A stretch of DNA of 64,000 nucleotides from Desulfuromusa sp. (GTDB lineage: Bacteria > Desulfobacterota > Desulfuromonadia > Desulfuromonadales > Geopsychrobacteraceae), in contig JADGDX010000001.1 in the NCBI GenBank assembly GCA_016744675.1, positions 62,001 through 126,000 of the forward strand. The letters are read 5' to 3'. Positions within the stretch are counted from its first letter, which is position 1; every line of letters begins with the position of its first letter. Shown here in pieces: positions 57,237 through 64,000 of the stretch. The notes under the pieces were generated by a model. That model was not told the DNA's origin, did no database searches, and saw only the letters and a list, made by a program, of their open reading frames with translations. A program made the translations under genes and the position numbers.

Positions 57237-57311
57237 TGGTTGCACAACGGCGTGTGATCCAAAGCGGAGAATGCTTGCAGAGAAGAAATAAATTCTTGCA
57301 GGCATTTTTTT
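57237..57311 (+). promoter_or_regulatory. ANTAR-target leader upstream of eutS
   Basis: P1 pairs TGGTTGCAC (57237-57245) with GTGTGATCCA (57252-57261, one bulge) around hexaloop AACGGC (A1, G4). A second small hairpin AAGC/GCTT (57262-57276) overlaps the left arm of a strong terminator (about 57270-57306), which has stem AATGCTTGCAG...GCAGGCATT followed by seven T. EutV binding to P1/P2 would free the transcript. P2 has a seven-base loop here, so it is imperfect. Confidence 0.78.
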
Positions 57312-57329
57312 GTGGAGCTAAGAAAAACT

Positions 57330-57677
57330 GTGTCCGAAGATAAGCAACGAATGATTCAAGAGTATGTGCCCGGCAAACAGCTGACATTGGCACATTTAAT
57401 TGCGAATCCACAAAAATCTATTTGTCAGAGCCTTGGCCTTGATGAAGAGGTTGCGGGTGCAATTGGTATATTAACAATTACACCTGGTGAGGCAGCAATT
57501 ATTGCCGCTGATGTTGCGACTAAAGCTGCGGATGTTGAGATTGGTTTTTTGGATAGATTCGGTGGAGCAGTTGTCATTGTTGGCGACGTTGCCAGTGTTG
57601 AATCTTCGATTCTTAGTGTTCTTGATGTTTTTGAGACTGTTTTACATTTTGCTATAACGGAAATTACTCGTTCATAA
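57330..57677 (+). CDS. eutS: Ethanolamine utilisation microcompartment shell protein EutS
   Basis: BMC-domain shell protein (circularly permuted hexamer type). From GTG 57330 it reads [27 protein letters not shown], aligning with the EutS start, and continues [48 protein letters not shown]. It is 115 residues, close to 111 in E. coli. A GTG at 57312 in the same frame directly follows the terminator T-tract and is unlikely. First gene of the eut operon, preceded by its regulated leader, followed after ten bases by eutP. Confidence 0.96.
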   Translation: MSEDKQRMIQEYVPGKQLTLAHLIANPQKSICQSLGLDEEVAGAIGILTITPGEAAIIAADVATKAADVEIGFLDRFGGAVVIVGDVASVESSILSVLDVFETVLHFAITEITRS

Positions 57678-57687
57678 CGAGGTCCTT

Positions 57688-58110
57688 ATGAAAAAAATTC
57701 TCCTTGTCGGAAAAACAGGAAGTGGTAAAACATCTCTAATTCAGAGTCTTCAAGATCATAAGCTTATCTATAAAAAAACTCAGACCATTACTTTTAGCGG
57801 GATGTTTATCGATTCCCCTGGTGAGTTTTTAGAGAATCGACGTCTTTATCCTGCCCTGATGACCTCATCAGTTGGATGTCACACTGTTGTTTTGGTTCAA
57901 GATGCGTCGGTGATAAACAGTGTTTTTCCTCCTAATTTCTCAACTATGTTTAAAAAGAAGATTATTGGCATAGTCACCAAAGTGGATAAAAAATCAAGCA
58001 ATCCTGAAAGAGCTGAAAAGTTTCTTAGACGAGCTGGGGCTGAGGAGATCATCAGGACGAGTGCTTTAGACAAAACTGGACTCGAATTGCTGAGATTGAG
58101 CCTTACTTAG
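57688..58110 (+). CDS. eutP: EutP/PduV family GTPase-like protein
   Basis: Small P-loop protein of 140 residues associated with microcompartments; in E. coli EutP has been linked to acetate kinase activity. The P-loop GKTGSGKTSL is at 8-17, an IDSPGEFLENRRLYPAL segment is the switch/G3-like motif, and TKVDK is G4-like. No transmembrane segment is seen. It lies between eutS and eutV as in Firmicute eut operons. Confidence 0.93.
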   Translation: MKKILLVGKTGSGKTSLIQSLQDHKLIYKKTQTITFSGMFIDSPGEFLENRRLYPALMTSSVGCHTVVLVQDASVINSVFPPNFSTMFKKKIIGIVTKVDKKSSNPERAEKFLRRAGAEEIIRTSALDKTGLELLRLSLT

Positions 58111-58119
58111 GATATATTG

Positions 58120-58692
58120 ATGTCATATAAGATTGTTATAGCTGATGATGAACCCATTACTCGCCTTAATATGTATGAGATTTTGGTTGGTGCTGGTTAC
58201 GACGTTGTTGGTGAGGCTGGAGATGGATTTGATGCACTGGATCTCTGTAGGGAGCACCATCCCGATCTAGCTTTACTGGACATCAAGATGCCTCTTATCG
58301 ATGGATTGAAAGCTGCTCAACTTATTAAAGAAGAAAAGCTGGCAGGAAGCATTTTGTTGCTAACTGCATATAGTGGCAAAGAGTTCGTTGACCAGGCTAA
58401 GGATGCCGGCGTTGAGGGATATTTGGTCAAGCCGGTATCAGAGGATTCTCTCCTTCCGATGGTAGAAGTTGCAATTGCTAAAGGGATGGAAATGGATCGA
58501 ATGAGAGAGGATATTCGCAGAGCTCAGGATGATTTAGAAGGCAGAAAACTGATTGAAAGAGCCAAAGGTATTCTGATGGCTCAGGAAAAACTCTCTGAAG
58601 ATGATGCCTATAAAAAAATTCGCAGAATAAGTATGGATAAGGGTCGACCTATGAAAGATATTGCTAAAGCTATTCTGTTGAATAGTGTTTGA
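58120..58692 (+). CDS. eutV: EutV response regulator with ANTAR output
   Basis: Two-component regulator that binds RNA, not DNA. The receiver domain has E11/D9/D10 pocket, phospho-acceptor D54 (LALLDIKMP) and K104 (YLVKP). The ANTAR domain (about 130-187) is LIERAKGILMAQEKLSEDDAYKKIRRISMDKGRPMKDIAKAIL, with the alanine/aromatic pattern typical of ANTAR. It acts as an antiterminator at dual hairpins such as those at 57237 and 60187. Start is ATG 58120, the preceding TTG at 58117 being unlikely. Overlap and spacing tie it to eutW. Confidence 0.97.
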   Translation: MSYKIVIADDEPITRLNMYEILVGAGYDVVGEAGDGFDALDLCREHHPDLALLDIKMPLIDGLKAAQLIKEEKLAGSILLLTAYSGKEFVDQAKDAGVEGYLVKPVSEDSLLPMVEVAIAKGMEMDRMREDIRRAQDDLEGRKLIERAKGILMAQEKLSEDDAYKKIRRISMDKGRPMKDIAKAILLNSV

Positions 58693-58699
58693 GGAACCT

Positions 58700-60133
58700 A
58701 TGCTTGTCGCCCTTTGCCAGCAGCATTCTGATCTTACTGAGACCGATATACAGCAAATAAAAAAAAATGCTGAATGTCTGGAGAGTGTCGCTGAATTGGT
58801 GGGGGCTGACATTTTTATAGATTGTTGCACTAGGGATCCGGATATAGCAGTAGTGGTATCTCAGGCACGGCCATCTTCGGTAAAGTCTCTTTATTCTGGC
58901 TCAGTTGTTGGAAAATTTGCTCATCGAAGTAAAGAGCCAGCAGTTCTTAGGACTTTAGAAGTCGGTATGCCAACAATGGACATGAGTGGTGTGACGCAGG
59001 AAGATAAAAATGTAAGGCAAAGCGTGTCGCCGATCAAGAATTCTTCTGGAGTTGTTATTGGTGCACTGATTGCCGAAAAAGATGTCACTGAAAGGGTTAG
59101 AGCAGAAAAAAAATTGTCGGTACTGACCCAAACCACTGAACAACTAATCGAAAGAAGGGCGATTTCTGGTACGGGAGACAATAGCCTTCCTTATCATGTG
59201 ACCGATGGGATTCTGATATTTAGCCGCTCAGGTATTTGTACTTACGCCAACCCGGTGGCTGAAAAAGTTTATCGTGATCTGGGATACCTTGAACGACTTG
59301 AAGGCCTTAGCTTTTCCAACATAACCTTTCATGGGGTTGAATTTGAAGATATTCTCTCTAAAAAACAAGTTACTCTCAATGATCTCGAAGTAGGTAACTA
59401 CATTTTTCATATCAAGTATACATATGTGAAAAATAAAAATGAGAATTTTGCTGGGGTTGTCATGTTGATCAATGATGTGACTGATGTGAAAAATAAAGAA
59501 AAAGAGCTGGTTCTTAAAACAGTTGCAATTAGTGAAATCCATCACCGGGTCAAAAACAACTTACAGACGATAGCAAGTCTTTTAAAGCTTCAATGTCGCA
59601 GAGTTGACGATGTGGCAGCGAAAGTCGCTTTTAATGAAAGTATCAGTCAGGTTCTGAGTATCGCTGCAACCCATGAAATATTGGCAGAAGATTGTAAAGA
59701 TGATGTCGATATTATGACGATGCTGCAGAAGATCAAGGCTAACACAGCTCAACATGGACTTCTGAAAAGCAAAGGAATCACCATTAATCTTAAAGGCGAT
59801 ACCTTTTTGTGTGATTCGGATACGGCAACGTCAATCGCGCTTGTTGTTAATGAAGTAACGCAGAACAGTTTGAAATATGCTTTTATTGGCAGGGAGTCAG
59901 GGGTAATTGATATAGAAATTTGTAAAGGGGCTATGTATTCAAATATTTCTATCATCGATGATGGGATTGGTTTTGACTTTGATAAAGACTCTTCAGAAAA
60001 ACTCGGCTTGCTTATTGTACGACGGATTGTTACGGAAAAGCTTAAAGGCAATTTGTCGACTGAATCGAATCAGAGTGGAACCAAAGTTTTATTTGATTTT
60101 CCGTTGAGTCAACTGAATCCTGAACCGATGTAA
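58700..60133 (+). CDS. eutW: EutW sensor histidine kinase (HisKA_2)
   Basis: Histidine kinase expected to phosphorylate EutV in response to ethanolamine. An N-terminal histidine-kinase-N region (about 1-135) is followed by a PAS-like segment (DGILIFSRSGICTYANPVAE), then HisKA_2 with the phospho-histidine in AISEIHHRVKNNLQTIASLLKLQ, then an HATPase domain with VVNEVTQNSLKYAF and IIDDGIGFDFD. No transmembrane segment is evident, so it senses in the cytosol. The start is ATG 58700 with GAGGAA; the frame is open from GTG 58685. It starts eight bases after eutV. Confidence 0.93.
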   Translation: MLVALCQQHSDLTETDIQQIKKNAECLESVAELVGADIFIDCCTRDPDIAVVVSQARPSSVKSLYSGSVVGKFAHRSKEPAVLRTLEVGMPTMDMSGVTQEDKNVRQSVSPIKNSSGVVIGALIAEKDVTERVRAEKKLSVLTQTTEQLIERRAISGTGDNSLPYHVTDGILIFSRSGICTYANPVAEKVYRDLGYLERLEGLSFSNITFHGVEFEDILSKKQVTLNDLEVGNYIFHIKYTYVKNKNENFAGVVMLINDVTDVKNKEKELVLKTVAISEIHHRVKNNLQTIASLLKLQCRRVDDVAAKVAFNESISQVLSIAATHEILAEDCKDDVDIMTMLQKIKANTAQHGLLKSKGITINLKGDTFLCDSDTATSIALVVNEVTQNSLKYAFIGRESGVIDIEICKGAMYSNISIIDDGIGFDFDKDSSEKLGLLIVRRIVTEKLKGNLSTESNQSGTKVLFDFPLSQLNPEPM

Positions 60134-60186
60134 TGATTTAAATCCTCCTGAAGTGTGGGAGGTTGTTAATGATGATTATGAGTATT

Positions 60187-60264
60187 TCGTACGCAACGGC
60201 GTGTACGAGTAAGGCATTGTGGCCTGAATTTGCAATCATGTAGTTTGCGGTTTCAGGCTTTTTT
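60187..60264 (+). promoter_or_regulatory. ANTAR-target leader upstream of eutA
   Basis: This is the clearest of the three leaders. P1 is an 8-bp stem TCGTACGC (60187-60194) and GTGTACGA (60201-60208) with hexaloop AACGGC (A1, G4). P2 is AGGC/GCCT (60212-60225) with hexaloop ATTGTG, again A1 and G4. The right arm of P2 is also the left arm of a terminator, GCCTGAA (60222-60228) with TTCAGGC (60252-60258), then six T. The two structures exclude each other, the known EutV antitermination design. Confidence 0.88.
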
Positions 60265-60279
60265 CATGATAGGGCTGTG

Positions 60280-61713
60280 GTGAAAGAACAAATTCTTAGC
60301 GTTGGAATAGACATTGGAACAACGACAACCCAGTTAGTGTTCAGTCAACTAACATTGGAGAATACTGCGTCCTTGATTTCTGTCCCACGCATAGAAATTA
60401 TTGACAAAGAGGTGATTTTTCGCAGCGACATTCATTTTACTCCTTTGCGATCAAAGCACGAAATCGATGATAACGAAATAAGGGATCTTATTCTAAAAGA
60501 TTACAGTTACGCTGGGATTACGCCAGATCAAGTGCAGACTGGAGCAGCTATTATCACTGGTGAGGCAGCTAAGAAAAAGAATGCTGAATCAGTATTGGTA
60601 GCTTTGAGTGGCTTGGCTGGAGAGTTTGTCGTTGCGACTGCAGGACCAACTTTAGAAGGGATTATTGCTGGCAAGGGAGCAGGAGCCTGTCAGGAATCAA
60701 AAAAACGTGGAGCGACAATTGTTAATCTGGATATTGGAGGGGGTACCACTAACATTGCTGTTTTTAGGAATGGTGAATTGATTGATACTGCTTGCTTAGA
60801 TATCGGCGGGCGCTTGATTCGTTTTAACAATAATCAGGGTGGAGTCAGTTATATTGCAGACAAGCTTCGTAATTTGACTCGATCCATGAACTTGACAGTC
60901 ACAGAGAATCAAACTTTGGGACAAGGTTTGATTGAGAAAGTCGCTAACCGAATGGCAAGTATTCTTGAAGAAGTTCTTGGGCTTTCAGAGGTCTCTTCGG
61001 AATTGGATATGATGCTTACAGATCATGACCTAAAACGTGATTACCATATTGATTATGTTTCGTTTTCTGGAGGTGTGGCTGACTGTATAGAAAATACTAA
61101 AAATGGTGAAGACTTTCGTTTTGGAGATATTGGAGTCGCTCTTGGACGGGCAATAGCCCTTTCAAAAATCCCTCAGCAGCTAAAGGTTCTTCAGGCTGTT
61201 GAGACAATACGAGCAACAGTAGTCGGGGCAGGGTCGCATACAACGGGCATTAGCGGTAGCACTATTTCGGTTTCTCCCGGAGTTTTGCCGATGAAGAATA
61301 TTCCCGTTCTGAAACTATCAATGGAGGATGAATCTTTGCCATTAGTGCAATGGGGTGAAGCTATCCTTCGCAAAGTTCAATGGTTTAATCTCGACGGGGA
61401 AAAGCAGAACCTAGCACTTGCATTTTGTGGGCAAGCTAATCTTGGGTTTAACGAAGTAAAGATTCTGGCGCAGGAAATCATTAAAGGGATGCAGGGAGTT
61501 CTATGTAAAACCTGTCCGCTGGTTGTGGTGATTGAAATAGATTTGGCAAAGGTGATGGGACAAACCCTACGGAGTCAGTTAGGGGATAAAAAGGATGTTA
61601 TCTGTATAGATACAATTAAAGTTGAAAACGGAGACTATATCGATATTGGTCGAGAACTGGTTGATGGAAATGTTGTTCCTATCATTGTTAAAACGCTGGT
61701 ACTCAACTATTAA
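60280..61713 (+). CDS. eutA: Ethanolamine ammonia-lyase reactivating factor EutA
   Basis: ATP-dependent chaperone that removes damaged cobalamin from EutBC. It is an actin/Hsp70-like ATPase of 478 residues with GIDIGTTTTQLVFSQL at the N terminus and IVNLDIGGGTTNIAVF and VSFSGGVADCIEN later. Two adjacent GTG codons (60277, 60280) could start it; AGGG at 60271 favours 60280. Controlled by its own regulated leader. It precedes eutB by 26 bases. Confidence 0.95.
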   Translation: MKEQILSVGIDIGTTTTQLVFSQLTLENTASLISVPRIEIIDKEVIFRSDIHFTPLRSKHEIDDNEIRDLILKDYSYAGITPDQVQTGAAIITGEAAKKKNAESVLVALSGLAGEFVVATAGPTLEGIIAGKGAGACQESKKRGATIVNLDIGGGTTNIAVFRNGELIDTACLDIGGRLIRFNNNQGGVSYIADKLRNLTRSMNLTVTENQTLGQGLIEKVANRMASILEEVLGLSEVSSELDMMLTDHDLKRDYHIDYVSFSGGVADCIENTKNGEDFRFGDIGVALGRAIALSKIPQQLKVLQAVETIRATVVGAGSHTTGISGSTISVSPGVLPMKNIPVLKLSMEDESLPLVQWGEAILRKVQWFNLDGEKQNLALAFCGQANLGFNEVKILAQEIIKGMQGVLCKTCPLVVVIEIDLAKVMGQTLRSQLGDKKDVICIDTIKVENGDYIDIGRELVDGNVVPIIVKTLVLNY

Positions 61714-61739
61714 AGTTACAGAATAGGTAAGGGATCGTT

Positions 61740-63107
61740 ATGAAACTGAAAACGGTACTGTCTGGGGTCGTGTACGAATTTAAAGATCTCAAAGAAGTTT
61801 TGGCAAAGGCCAATGAAGAAAAGTCTGGTGATCGTCTGGCCGGTCTTGCTGCCGCGACGATTGCTGAGATGGTGGCAGCGAAAGAGGTTCTTGCTGATTT
61901 GACTTTGGCTGATTTGAGAAATAATCCAACGGTCCCTTACGAAGATGACGAGGTGACTCGTTTGGATCAGGACGCAGTCAATGAAAGAATCTATGCCGAG
62001 ATTAAATCATTTACCGTTGCCGGTTTTCGGGAGTGGTTACTTAGCCACCAAACCTGTGGTGATGACATTATTAGGATTTCGCGCGGATTGACTTCAGAGA
62101 TGGTTGCGTCAGTTACTAAACTGATGACTAATCTTGATCTGATTTATGCCGCGAGTAAAATTAATATTCTTGCTCATTGTAATACGACTATTGGTGATCC
62201 AGGAGTCCTTGCATTTCGTTTGCAGCCCAATCATACCACCGATGATCTTGATGGTATTCGGATATCAACTTTTGAAGGATTAAGTTATGGGTCGGGTGAT
62301 GCTTTAATTGGACTAAATCCGGTCAATGATACCGTGGAATCTCTTTCTAATATTTTGCATATGTTTCAAGAAATTAAGGAAACTTACGAGATACCTACGC
62401 AAAACTGTGTGTTGGGTCATGTTACAACTCAGATGGAGGCAGTTAAAAAAGGGGCTCCTGCCGATATGATATTCCAGAGTATCGCTGGAAGTGAGAAAGG
62501 CAATACGGCCTTTGGTCTTAATGCCGCGATGCTCGCTGAAGCGAGAGACCTGATGCTTAAAGAAGGGACAGCGACCGGTCCGAATGTGATGTACTTTGAA
62601 ACCGGTCAGGGGGCCGAACTCTCATCAGATGCTCACCATGGTGTTGATCAAGTGACTATGGAAGCGCGCTGCTACGGATTTGCCAAACATTTTGATCCTT
62701 TTCTTGTCAATACTGTGGTTGGATTTATTGGACCCGAGTATTTGTATGATAGTAAACAGGTAATCCGTGCTGGACTGGAAGATTTGTTTATGGGGAAATT
62801 GACCGGAATTTCAATGGGAGTCGATGCCTGCTACACCAATCATATGAAGGCTGATCAGAATGATATCGAAAACTTAGCGGTTCTACTTGGTACAGCTGGG
62901 TGCAACTACCTGATAACTGTGCCTCAGGGAGACGATATCATGTTGAATTATCAGTCTCTTGGCTATCATGAAGCGGCGGCTTTAAGATCACTTCTCAAAC
63001 AAAGACCGATTCCGGCATTTGAGTGTTGGCTTGAAAAGATGGGGATCTACGACAATGGGCAACTCAGTCAAATAGCGGGTGATGCATCTCGGTTTTTTAA
63101 AGGTTAA
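61740..63107 (+). CDS. eutB: Ethanolamine ammonia-lyase large subunit
   Basis: Catalytic subunit of the adenosylcobalamin-dependent lyase that splits ethanolamine into acetaldehyde and ammonia inside the microcompartment. Length is 455 residues (about 453 in E. coli). Family features are MKLKTVLSGVVYEFKDLKEVLAKANEEKSGDRLAGLAA, LNPVNDTVESLSNILHMF, and MYFETGQGAELSSDAHHGVDQ with the active-site glutamate. AGGTAAGG precedes the ATG. eutC follows immediately. Confidence 0.98.
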   Translation: MKLKTVLSGVVYEFKDLKEVLAKANEEKSGDRLAGLAAATIAEMVAAKEVLADLTLADLRNNPTVPYEDDEVTRLDQDAVNERIYAEIKSFTVAGFREWLLSHQTCGDDIIRISRGLTSEMVASVTKLMTNLDLIYAASKINILAHCNTTIGDPGVLAFRLQPNHTTDDLDGIRISTFEGLSYGSGDALIGLNPVNDTVESLSNILHMFQEIKETYEIPTQNCVLGHVTTQMEAVKKGAPADMIFQSIAGSEKGNTAFGLNAAMLAEARDLMLKEGTATGPNVMYFETGQGAELSSDAHHGVDQVTMEARCYGFAKHFDPFLVNTVVGFIGPEYLYDSKQVIRAGLEDLFMGKLTGISMGVDACYTNHMKADQNDIENLAVLLGTAGCNYLITVPQGDDIMLNYQSLGYHEAAALRSLLKQRPIPAFECWLEKMGIYDNGQLSQIAGDASRFFKG

Positions 63108-63122
63108 TTGGTGGGAAAGGTC

Positions 63123-63995
63123 ATGGTTGATATGGAAAATAAAATAAAGCAACTCATTGAGGATGTTTTGAGGGAAATGGGTCAGCAAAAGAACAATTCT
63201 CTGGAGAGGGTATCTCCATCTTTATCTTCTGAGGAGCCTCTGACCGATCTCACAGCTGAAAACCTGAGGGAACAACTGTTAGTTCCTTCTCCAGCCAATC
63301 GGGACGCTTATCTCAAGTTTAAGGGATCAACTGCATCACGCATCGGAATTTGGCATGCGGGTTCCAGATATCTTACAAAATCTCTACTTCGGTTTAGAGC
63401 TGATCATGCGATTGCACAAGATGCGGTCTTTAATAACGTGTCTGAGAAATTCATCAAGGAATGGGGGATTCTGGAGGTTAAGACAAAGTGCACAGATAAA
63501 GATCAGTTTTTGACCCGTCCTGACTTAGGCAGGCAGTTGGATGTTGAAAATGCTGATCTGCTGAAAAAAAATTGTTTAAGGAACGCCAGAGTACAGATTT
63601 ATGTTGCTGATGGGCTGAGCTCTACCGCAGTAGAAAAGAATGCCAAGGACACCTACTTGGCGCTGGCGCAAGGTCTCGAAGGTCATGGTATTAAAGTAGG
63701 GACACCATTTTTTCTCCGGTATGCTCGAGTTCCAGCGATGGATGCTGTCTCTGAAATATTGCAGCCTGAAGTCATAGTCGTTTTGATTGGTGAACGACCC
63801 GGGCTAGCAACAGCTGAGAGTATGAGTTGCTATATGGTATATAATGCATCAGTCGGTATGCCAGAAGCGAGGAGGACTGTTGTTTCTAATATTCATCAGG
63901 GTGGAGTTCCTGGAGTAGAGGCCGGAGCTCATATCGCTGATGTTGTGAAGCAAATGCTTGATCAGAAAGCTAGTGGATTGGAACTGAAGAAATGA
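63123..63995 (+). CDS. eutC: Ethanolamine ammonia-lyase small subunit
   Basis: Light chain of ethanolamine ammonia-lyase that helps bind adenosylcobalamin. The N-terminal amphipathic segment ENKIKQLIEDVLREMG resembles the microcompartment-targeting tail of EutC. The core has RIGIWHAGSRYLTKSLLRFRADHAIAQDAVF, VYVADGLSST-like VQIYVADGLSSTAVE, and LIGERPGLATAESMSCYM. The start is at ATG 63123 or ATG 63132; GGGA and AAAGG precede both, so either is possible. Its stop codon overlaps the start of the next gene (ATGATGGCG). Confidence 0.95.
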   Translation: MVDMENKIKQLIEDVLREMGQQKNNSLERVSPSLSSEEPLTDLTAENLREQLLVPSPANRDAYLKFKGSTASRIGIWHAGSRYLTKSLLRFRADHAIAQDAVFNNVSEKFIKEWGILEVKTKCTDKDQFLTRPDLGRQLDVENADLLKKNCLRNARVQIYVADGLSSTAVEKNAKDTYLALAQGLEGHGIKVGTPFFLRYARVPAMDAVSEILQPEVIVVLIGERPGLATAESMSCYMVYNASVGMPEARRTVVSNIHQGGVPGVEAGAHIADVVKQMLDQKASGLELKK

Positions 63996-64000
63996 TGGCG
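63992..64000 (+). CDS. Start of next eut gene, cut by window end (probably eutL)
   Basis: ATGATGGCG begins at 63992, overlapping the eutC stop in the ATGA style used elsewhere in these operons. Only three codons are visible. The usual gene order after eutC is eutL, but the sequence cannot prove it. Confidence 0.35.

Noticed and set aside
60144-60162. Hairpin CCTCC/GGAGG after eutW as a terminator
   Set aside because: Five base pairs only, and no T-tract follows. It precedes the eutA leader and may be chance.
57101-64000. Cobalamin riboswitch in the eut region
   Set aside because: I could not find the conserved B12-box sequence in the gaps before eutS or eutA.

Overview
The window looks like a chromosomal piece from a Gram-negative anaerobe of the Desulfuromonadia (Geobacter/Desulfuromonas/Pelobacter-like, formerly Deltaproteobacteria). 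The evidence is gene content: a TatD nuclease fused to a radical SAM domain, a PSP1/YaaT protein beside holB and metG, a PATAN (DUF4388) protein with CheY-like receivers, LPS and outer-membrane functions (lptE, AsmA), and a RibBA/NrdR/NusB cluster. Base composition is moderately AT-rich and fairly even. The genus is inferred, not proven.

Region 1 (1-8.5 kb) holds a degenerate retropepsin-like protein, an AsmA-family protein, and a minus-strand block holB-yaaT-metG-tatD. Region 2 (8.8-24 kb) has an MFS transporter, rnc-era-der, a PATAN/CheY cluster, infA, leuS-lptE-holA, rpsT, murJ, fxsA and mazG. Region 3 (23.4-29.7 kb) is the yceD-rpmF-plsX-fabH-fabD-fabG-acpP-fabF operon for fatty-acid synthesis. 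It has a near-consensus promoter and a strong internal hairpin between acpP and fabF. Region 4 (29.7-37.9 kb) is rpiB, glyA, a dCMP deaminase, nrdR, ribD-ribE-ribBA-ribH, nusB and hom. Region 5 (37.9-47.7 kb) has an acyl-CoA synthetase, tRNA-Val(GAC), and the translation cluster thrS-infC-rpmI-rplT-pheS-pheT-ihfA-merR. There infC begins with a non-canonical ATA codon. Region 6 (47.7-52.1 kb) is surE-pcm-yqaA-nlpD-rpoS-apt, an order strikingly like the gammaproteobacterial rpoS locus.

Region 7 (52.2-64 kb) is accessory and the most interesting. A glycerol-kinase-like FGGY kinase points away from a three-gene TRAP transporter. After it comes an ethanolamine-utilisation operon eutS-eutP-eutV-eutW-eutA-eutB-eutC, with the next gene (probably eutL) cut by the window end. 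EutV is a response regulator with an RNA-binding ANTAR output and EutW is its HisKA_2 kinase. Three leaders (before the TRAP genes, eutS and eutA) carry a short hairpin with an A-x-x-G-x-x hexaloop followed by an intrinsic terminator, which is the signature of EutV antitermination targets. The TRAP transporter therefore appears to belong to the EutVW regulon, so it may import ethanolamine or a related compound. I regard this TRAP/kinase/ANTAR arrangement as the best candidate for something undescribed here.

Many starts were moved downstream of the longest reading frame where a Shine-Dalgarno sequence decided it; these choices are explained in the entries.
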